Below are positions 57,678 to 64,000 of a stretch of DNA of 64,000 nt, piece by piece. Under the pieces are notes generated by a model. That model had not been told where the DNA came from. It saw only the letters and a program-made list of their open reading frames with translations, and ran no database searches. The stretch's first letter is position 1; every line of letters begins with the position of its first letter. The DNA is from Cinnamomum chago (Eukaryota; Streptophyta; Magnoliopsida; Laurales; Lauraceae), in contig CP142455.1 in NCBI GenBank assembly GCA_038049695.1, positions 29,549,501 through 29,613,500 of the forward strand. Reading direction: 5' to 3'. A program made the position numbers and the translations under genes.

Positions 57678-60600
57678 CTTTTCCCCATTGAGTACCCAAC
57701 TCATAGCTACAACTTGCCAAGACCTTTGCTCTCTCTTCCAATTCATCCACTGTTTCCCTTCCATCTCTCTGGTCCCTTTTCTTCCATTCTGTCTTGTAGC
57801 CTTTAATGTACATTTTACCAGATAGACTCCCTCCTGAAAAAGCATCCGGTGCCAATGTACAGAGGCCCTCCATAACCATCCATTCCACAGAGTTCCACCT
57901 TAATCAAAGAACAAGAGTCAAAATATAGTGACCTATCAAGTGAGCCTGGTCTGTGCCCAAGAGCCTATTTTTACCCCGCTTTCGGCCGTCTATCGAGTTG
58001 TGAATCCGGTGGCTTGGGTAGGTTTAGCCATAATACCAAGTAATCAGTGAAAAACTCACCCTTGGGCAAACTACGGTTGACTCGGTCAAAGTTCAGCCTT
58101 GCATCTTACAATTCCTTATGAAAAGATGAAATTAATATCATTTTTACGTTTAGAAAATATAGAAGCTGCTCACCTTAGTGATTACTCTGAAGGAGTTGGC
58201 ATAAAAATCATTCTTGGTGATGTTCATGAATCTCTGTGGATATTGCACAAACCCAATCTCTGCACCCTTGTCTTCATCCATGAAAAAGCAGAGTGTATCT
58301 CTCACTGTTTGGGCATCATTGGAGTACATATCACAGTCCACATTGAGAATGATGGGCCCATTGCTTATTTCTGATGACACCCTTATCTGCACACAAGGTC
58401 ATGCTAAACATATATTGTTTGGAGTTTATATTTTTCAATCCTTTGTTAAGTTTCATTAAAAAAAGAAGTTTCAGGATGTCAGTTTAGGGAACGTGTGTGA
58501 TTTTCTTATGAGCAATTACCGGGCTGCCACTAACAATATTTAGGCTAAGATGTCCCCTTATCCATATCAGTTCCTACATAATTTAGGCTAAGATGACACG
58601 GTTTTAAGCTTTCAGCCCACCTTTACATTTAAAGGATGAAATTACCAATGCATTCAGAGCTCCAGCCTTGAAGTTGTGGTGGTGTTGGGGCCTCTTCTCA
58701 CGGGACAAGTACACAAGAGTTGGCATCACAAATCCAGCATTATCCACAGCATTTGGGTCTCTCCCATCAATCAAAATCTGAATTTTGTTTCACAAATGTA
58801 AACTAATGAGGTAGAAAAAAAGGGTAAAAAAGAAGAACGAGATGTGTATGAACTCAGATTGTGAAAGAAAAGCTTTTAAGCCAAACAAATGATTGACATT
58901 GATTTTACTATTATTCTCCACAATTTTAGAATTCTTCACCTTTGAATTTCTTCTAATTTCTCCGCCAAGTAATAATCCCTCTTTCCTCATGTAAAACTCC
59001 AAATGCATGCTTGAAAAATATGGTTAGCACAAGCATGTGCACAATTAGAGGCTCCAATTTAATTGATTGAATCATGGCCCAGAATGGGTTTTTTTTATTT
59101 TATTTTATTTTATTTTTGCAAGTTAAGATATGTATATATTAAGGAGACAAAAATACACAACAGAGAAACAGATTTAAGGTACCGTGAGCACAACCACCCA
59201 CAACACCAAAAACAAAATAAAGATAATTGGAAGCCTACAACTGGCTAAAACAACAAACCCACATGGCCAGAGCCAACAAACCCACAATGCATTAGGTGGG
59301 GTCACTGATGATGCAATTGTGGTTTCTAAGCTGAGCTGCAAACCAGGACCAAGCACAAGCTTCTTTGTCAAAATGAGAGTAGATGGTTTTTTTTTTTTTT
59401 TTGCTATTGTTGTGGATCAAAAATCCAATTTATTCAGCTATCCTAACCATTTGATCTTGCATGTTGCATGTTGAAGAATCATTTGATTGATTGTTCCAAC
59501 AAATGGAGGGGTGATATCATAGCTAAAGATATCATTTGATGATTTACGGTTAAAACTAACCCAATTCCTCATCTATGGGGCCTCACAACCTCCTCGCTAT
59601 AAATGTTAATTAAATGCAATTAAGACTTTACCTGGAGTATAGTTTGATGATTGCGCGAATTCAACACCGAATTCCACTCAGAAAACCCTTTGTGCTCTGC
59701 TTGGATTTCTTCATTGACCCGTCCCAATATAACTACACTTTGGATCCGATCCTCCATCTCTTGATACAATTTCTACAATCACATCTAGAAAGAGTCAATC
59801 AACATCAAGTGATTCTAAGGAAAATCTTGATTTCCTTCAGATGCAGAGATATAGAAATTTGCAAAACTCGATCAAGTGAAATTGGTTGTTGAGTCATTTT
59901 CAAGTGGGACTGTTCACTGGTCAGTCAGGTCAGGCCTGTGACACTACAACATTAGCTCGTTTTGTTGTTTGGTGTCACACTATTGTTGCGAGGAAATGTG
60001 ATTCAAAACAACTATTTTTTAAGAATACTGTGGATAACAATTCCCTGACAGGAGGTAAGAATTACTATTTATTTTCTTCCACAAAACATCTAAAAAATAT
60101 GTTTTTATGTTGAGTCCGCATCCCCTATTTCGAAGAAATACAGGGATATTGTTTCATTCAATCCAAAATTGCCAAACTTTCCCTATAAAAAAATAAAATA
60201 AAATTCATCCGTCTCAGTGAATATGTACCTGCTCCTATAATTAAATGATAGGCCCAAACCCAAACCTTGACCCACATAGAAGGCATACGGGCAAAGGCTA
60301 AGGCATGTCCCATATTCAAACTCTTTTTATTTAAGTAAACTTTAATTTCATTTGGGTCTTTGCAAAACAGGATCCAAATTAAAAGTGGATCCATACCTGA
60401 TACCTTGGACCATGTTTGGAAAACTACTCGTGACTCGGACTCGACTAGTCCAATTCTAAAAATTTCACTCGGATAGAGTCGATGTAGACGCAGAGACTCG
60501 GGAGAGTCATGCTTATTTTAATTTTTTTCTAAAATATTTAAAAATAAATATGTTACTTATGAAATATAAATATACATTTACTTACATGCATTCATGATAC

Positions 60601-61563
60601 TCAATTCAACATTTACTTACATGCATTCATGATACTCAATTCAAATTAATAAATTTACATAGGAAAGAAAAGTACTACAACAAGAAAAATAAAAGAAGAA
60701 ATATTGCATATTGCATAATTTGTTAGTCCAAATATCGAATATAAAAGATCAAATGTAAGCTTCAAATTATATTTCAGTCATAGTTTTTAAATTGTTTGCT
60801 CTCCAGCCTTATGCATAATTACTTAAAAATAAGCAATAATTATTTAAAATTAGATCTACCAATGAAATGGCTAAGAATTCAAACAACTTATTAAAAGGAG
60901 ATGACTCGACCGAGTCAAATATAGAGGAGACTCGGTCCTTCATTAAAATAAGATGACTCGGAAAAGTCAAGAGTCAACTTAGAGAGTCTTTCAACCATGC
61001 CTTGGACCCATAAAAAATTTTATCTTCTATTTGAGTGTTCGGGTCATCTATATCGCTGCTGATTTAGACTATGGTTTCAGCTCTGGCTAAATTAAAAGTC
61101 CTCCCACTGCCAGTGTATGGGATGAAAATAACTTTTGAGCGGTTTAGATTTTAGAATAACAGGCCAGCATGGAAGTTTAGGATTCTAAATGGATGGTTTC
61201 CTGTGTAGCATCATTGACACATTTTCTACAGATCAATAAGCTACCTTCATGGTGGACCATTCCTCTTTATAGTGAAAATCCAGTGGCTCAGATGCTTGGG
61301 CGAAATAGGCAGATGGGGAACGTGGATCCACCTTGAATTTCTTGCAGAATGGAATCCAATCCTTGGCAAAGTGAGATGCCTCCAAGAGTGCATAGAATGT
61401 GAGATCGGACCCTCCATCATCTGACAAATAGATGGCCAACTTATCCGATGGATAATCATATGCGACCAGGGATAGAACAGTGTTGACCACTAGCATAGGC
61501 GGTTCAATGGTGGGGTCTGCTGTGCATACAAAAATGTCCACTCCTGGCAAGTCATCTTTGTAC
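55098..61563 (-). CDS. CSLE: Cellulose synthase-like E glycosyltransferase, exons 2-8, frameshifted
   Basis: Minus-strand GT2 glycosyltransferase of the plant CslE subfamily, a Golgi multi-pass membrane enzyme that builds beta-linked polysaccharide; its product is not settled. Exons: 61563-61245, 59772-59632, 58777-58646, 58386-58174, 57898-57676, 57594-57247, 55640-55098 (TAA stop). All borders are GT-AG. Motifs in order: YLSDDGGS (first Asp), VDCDMYSN (DxD), VEDVTTG (TED equivalent, as usual in CslE), QHKRW (QxxRW), then about five or six C-terminal membrane helices. About 638 codons are present against roughly 730 in the family; the missing ~100 belong to exon 1 with the two N-terminal helices, not found up to 64000. 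Exon 6 is 2 bp short, shifting the frame near 57820. Otherwise all exons are open, so this is a recent pseudogene or carries a sequence error. Confidence 0.93.
57211..57240. repeat. (AG)n microsatellite in CslE intron 7
   Basis: Fifteen AG units just inside the intron after the exon 7 donor at 57246. Confidence 0.92.
57247..57594 (-). CDS. CSLE: CslE exon 7
   Basis: 116 codons from [20 protein letters not shown] through [16 protein letters not shown], which hold the third catalytic Asp and QxxRW, to the first C-terminal helices ([20 protein letters not shown]). Acceptor TTTGCAG, donor GTACGA. Confidence 0.93.
57626..57674. repeat. (AG)n microsatellite filling CslE intron 6
   Basis: About 24 units lying directly against the exon 6 donor (57675). 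The intron is only 81 bp, and this tract is over half of it. Confidence 0.92.
57676..57898 (-). CDS. CSLE: CslE exon 6 (2-bp deletion)
   Basis: 223 bp where 225 (75 codons) are expected. It opens [20 protein letters not shown] and closes [23 protein letters not shown] in a frame shifted by two bases; the break is near 57818-57822, at the family's ICGRK/CGK motif. The donor directly borders a long (CT)n tract on the sense strand. Confidence 0.9.
58174..58386 (-). CDS. CSLE: CslE exon 5
   Basis: 71 codons, [23 protein letters not shown] at the start, carrying the DxD that binds UDP-sugar with a metal ion; ends [11 protein letters not shown] at a GTGAGC donor. Confidence 0.93.
58646..58777 (-). 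CDS. CSLE: CslE exon 4
   Basis: 44 codons, [20 protein letters not shown] then [20 protein letters not shown] and LNAL, the family signature [19 protein letters not shown]. Acceptor AATTCAG, donor GTAATT. Confidence 0.92.
59632..59772 (-). CDS. CSLE: CslE exon 3
   Basis: 47 codons, [18 protein letters not shown] to [21 protein letters not shown], the plant-conserved insertion between the two catalytic Asp regions. Too short and Met-poor to stand out as an ORF; found by its acceptor TGTAG and donor GTAAAG. Confidence 0.9.
60411..60999. mobile_element. hAT-type MITE in CslE intron 2
   Basis: Ends CATGTTTGGAAAACTACTC (60411) and AGTCTTTCAACCATG (ending 60999). Exact 8-bp target duplication CCTTGGAC at 60403-60410 and 61000-61007. 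Both ends have GACTCGG/CCGAGTC motifs; centre AT-rich. 589 bp. Confidence 0.9.
61245..61563 (-). CDS. CSLE: CslE exon 2
   Basis: Acceptor AAACAAG|GTACAAAG completes the Arg codon of [18 protein letters not shown]. 106 codons through [20 protein letters not shown], the first catalytic Asp, to EEWSTMK; donor GTAGCT. It starts at phase 2, so exon 1 must end with two bases of that Arg codon. Confidence 0.9.
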
Positions 61564-62283
61564 CTTGTTTGCAAAGAAGAAAAATGTCAAGACATTTTTG
61601 AAGATCTAGATAAGAGAAAGTTATTAGAGTACTTTTGTTGGTTTCATATTTTACAATGATGTCTTACCATAATTATATGTATGTTTCACACCATTTATCT
61701 TTCATCCTTTTTCTGAATATCTCTTACAGAGATTTTATTTTTTTTTCCTTAATCTCATCTAGGGCTGACAGTTTCCACGATGCTTTCATGCATTTATTTT
61801 TATTTATTTTTTGATGAGAAAGCATTTTTGTTTGGAAAAACCACTTTCACATGAGTATGTTGAATGGTTCAGGTTACATACATAAAATTTTAATAAAAAT
61901 TTTGTTTGGAAACACCATTTTCACATGAAATTAAATATTTTGACATATAATCGGCAATAAAAATTTTGGACGGTTGGATTAAAATCTCGGGGCTCAAAAA
62001 AGTCTCAAAAATAAAAATTACTAAAGAAATTTGATATCACAACCTATCTCCAACTTGAACCAAGGTGGTATATAATTGTTTTACACTTTTTTTAGGTGTG
62101 ACCCAACTTTCCCATTCTTCTCTTATCAATGTGAAAAACATGGATAATTATCTTTCCAGATTTGATGTAATCTAAACCTCAATCTTCCTTCAGTGCAAAG
62201 GACACAATTTGGACCCACAAGAACACATCTCATGAGTTTATAGTTAAATTATCCCGGGTCAAGTAGGGGAAATGGATCATCTG
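61564..62283 (-). other. CslE intron 1 (start)
   Basis: Sequence upstream of exon 2 on the minus strand, AT-rich, no exon 1 found. Confidence 0.5.
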
Positions 62284-62404
62284 CTTGGATCACTCAGGGG
62301 TGCCACATGGAGGAGAGATGTCAAATTAATGACATCTCATCTCCTCCACATAAAAAAAAAAAAAAATTTTCTTTTCCATGTGGCACCCCCTGATTGATCC
62401 AAAC
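62284..62404. mobile_element. Palindromic MITE, copy B
   Basis: CTTGGATCACTCAGGGGTGCC at left and GGCACCCCCTGATTGATCCA at right, arms meeting at an A-rich centre. Same family as 14660-14805, sharing the GGAGAGATGTCAA...AATGACATCTCATC core. Confidence 0.75.
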
Positions 62405-64000
62405 AAGGTTTAATTTCATGTTTGGACCAAGCAAGGGATGGAGGTCCGTCAAGGGGGGACTTAGATTTCCGAATTTTTATTATTATTTTGTTAACCACTA
62501 CTGCAAACTGACTGCAAGTTGCAATTACCCCCCAATGGGTTTTTTCTATTTTATCTTGTTTTTCCTTAATATAAATAAAAATTAAAAAAAAGAAAAAGAA
62601 AACCGGAGCTCTACACCATGACAAAAAAAGGGACTATTCTATAAATAAAAAACCAATTTGAAGAAACCACCAAAACTTCTTTTTCTCCTTACATCAATCA
62701 CAAGGGCTCCTTTATGGCCAAATGGCCCACCTGACCCAATGCATGTTCATGCCGTCAGATCAAGTCTGAGCTTCACCTTACACGTGTCAGCATTGCAGCC
62801 CACCTGATCTGGCATCAACACGTGCCGAGCAGCCTGACCGCGGCTTGCATGTAACACTACGGGCTCGAACCCGAGAGAACATGTAAATTTAAAAACTCAT
62901 CAATCTCTAGAATAAGGTATTTTTTATTGAGGATTTGGATAGTTGACAATCTCTTAAACCATGTTTGGTAATAAGAGAGGAATTGAAAATTTTGATGATT
63001 TTATACCCTCTCTGAAGTTGAGGATCTTCACATTCTATGGGGTGTTTAGAAGTGAGAATCCAAAAAATTGGGGATCTAAAACGGCCCAATTCTTTGACGA
63101 TCCAAACATTGACTTTTTAGGGCTCAATATTGTATTCAGATTGGCCCAAAACTCAACCTTATCAACAGGTCTGACAACTACTCCAATGGGCTAGATTTGG
63201 GCTTGAAGATTCAGGTCAGATAATTATATGAGAGATAACAGGTTTCATGATCCGCTCAGGTATATTTAAAAGTCGTAGTATAAACTAGGGGCACAACACA
63301 TGCCAGCTTCGGCTAACCCAGGTTTCAGATGGAACTTCTGGAATTCATTTGGAGTACTTTCAGATTGGATCATGCTGTGTTATTCTGGGTCCAAGTTTGA
63401 TTTCATGCTAGGTTGGTTATTGTAGAATTTGTGTTGGGTTCAGATTACCCAAAAACCAAAACTACCCACCCAGGACCCCAACTTCCACCGTAAAAAATTT
63501 CAGCGTGAATATATATCCAGGCCTAAATAATCACTGAAGTGTCGGATCAAGCTACCAATTACACTGATGGGCTGGATCAGGTCCAACTACCCAAGCCGAA
63601 AATCTGTTATTAACTCGAGTTGGACAATCCCGAGCCTATTCGGCCGGGTCCAAAAGAGAGTAAAAATGTTTAGTGATAACTTACACATGGGAGATAATAG
63701 GAACTCATACATGAAAGAAGAATCTCTCACATGTGAGATAACAGGCCTGGAGCATATCAAGAGTGGGGGTGGCCAACTTCGAAACCTATTAGGAAACGTT
63801 TGACTCTGTGGGTTGATGGCCCATAGAGGGAAAAATGGTAGGCTGAAGAGCACGTAGATGGAATTAGTAAAATTAGATCTGAACACGTGTAACTTATAAA
63901 AAGACTTGACTGACGATAGATTGGAATGGAAAAATAAAATTCATGTAGCCGACTGCAATATAGTTGTGATAAGGCTTTGATGATGATGAATTTACTATGC
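62405..64000. other. No recognised feature up to window end
   Basis: Either CslE intron 1 or upstream DNA. No ORF on either strand resembles the CslE N terminus. Confidence 0.5.

Noticed and set aside
57199-57888. 229-codon ORF reading straight through CslE exons 6 and 7
   Set aside because: It includes an intron translated as Ser-Leu repeats from the CT microsatellite and a shifted exon 6 start; the exon model fits the family better.
59050-59480. T-rich start and purine-rich body that could be the 3' end of a LINE on the minus strand in CslE intron 3
   Set aside because: No ORF2 or endonuclease remnant and no target duplication seen.
62820-62880. B-box-like GGGCTCGAACCC suggesting a tRNA or SINE
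   Set aside because: No A box at a suitable distance and no cloverleaf fold could be drawn.

Overview
This is nuclear DNA from a flowering plant, probably a woody dicot or magnoliid with a repeat-rich genome; the species cannot be named from sequence alone. The evidence is a plant cellulose synthase-like E (CslE) gene with GT-AG introns, plant-specific transposons (Cassandra TRIM elements carrying 5S rRNA sequence, CACTA, hAT and MULE-like elements, tRNA-derived SINEs) and Ty1/copia and Ty3 retrotransposon fossils. No prokaryotic features are present.

Layout. 1-4569: right-hand part of a CACTA transposon that carries a tandem Cassandra array and has been entered by a 3.0-kb hAT element. 4570-16130: low-copy DNA with small transposons (hAT MITEs, SINE-like elements, a palindromic MITE), a broken first exon of an OSB-type organellar DNA-binding protein gene beside a CACTA terminus, a long degenerate ~20-bp repeat, and a relic of two CslE exons. 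16139-21063: a decayed Ty1/copia element. 21064-23873: mostly unrecognised, with one possible LTR-like block.

23874-51596: one Ty3 element of the Tat type, swollen to 27.7 kb by nested insertions. These are a 7.0-kb CACTA element (30695-37692, TSD TCG) that has captured parts of three unrelated host genes (SUMO-conjugating enzyme SCE1, a beta-galactosidase and an NAD(P)-binding Rossmann-fold protein) and itself contains a solo copia LTR; a 7.6-kb SIRE-like copia element without a visible pol (40064-47638); and a second CACTA element (47723-50557, TSD CGT) of the same family as the one at the left edge, with its own Cassandra array. The Tat element has an antisense gene whose TATA box is now 7.6 kb from its leader because the copia element landed between them.

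51597-64000: a MULE-like element with long inverted ends, then a minus-strand CslE gene (seven exons, 61563 down to 55098; first exon not in the window) with intact GT2 motifs but one 2-bp frameshift in its exon 6. Its introns hold a hAT MITE, a palindromic MITE and GA microsatellites. The CslE gene is the only host gene present in more than fragments; the other host coding sequence is captured or relic exons.
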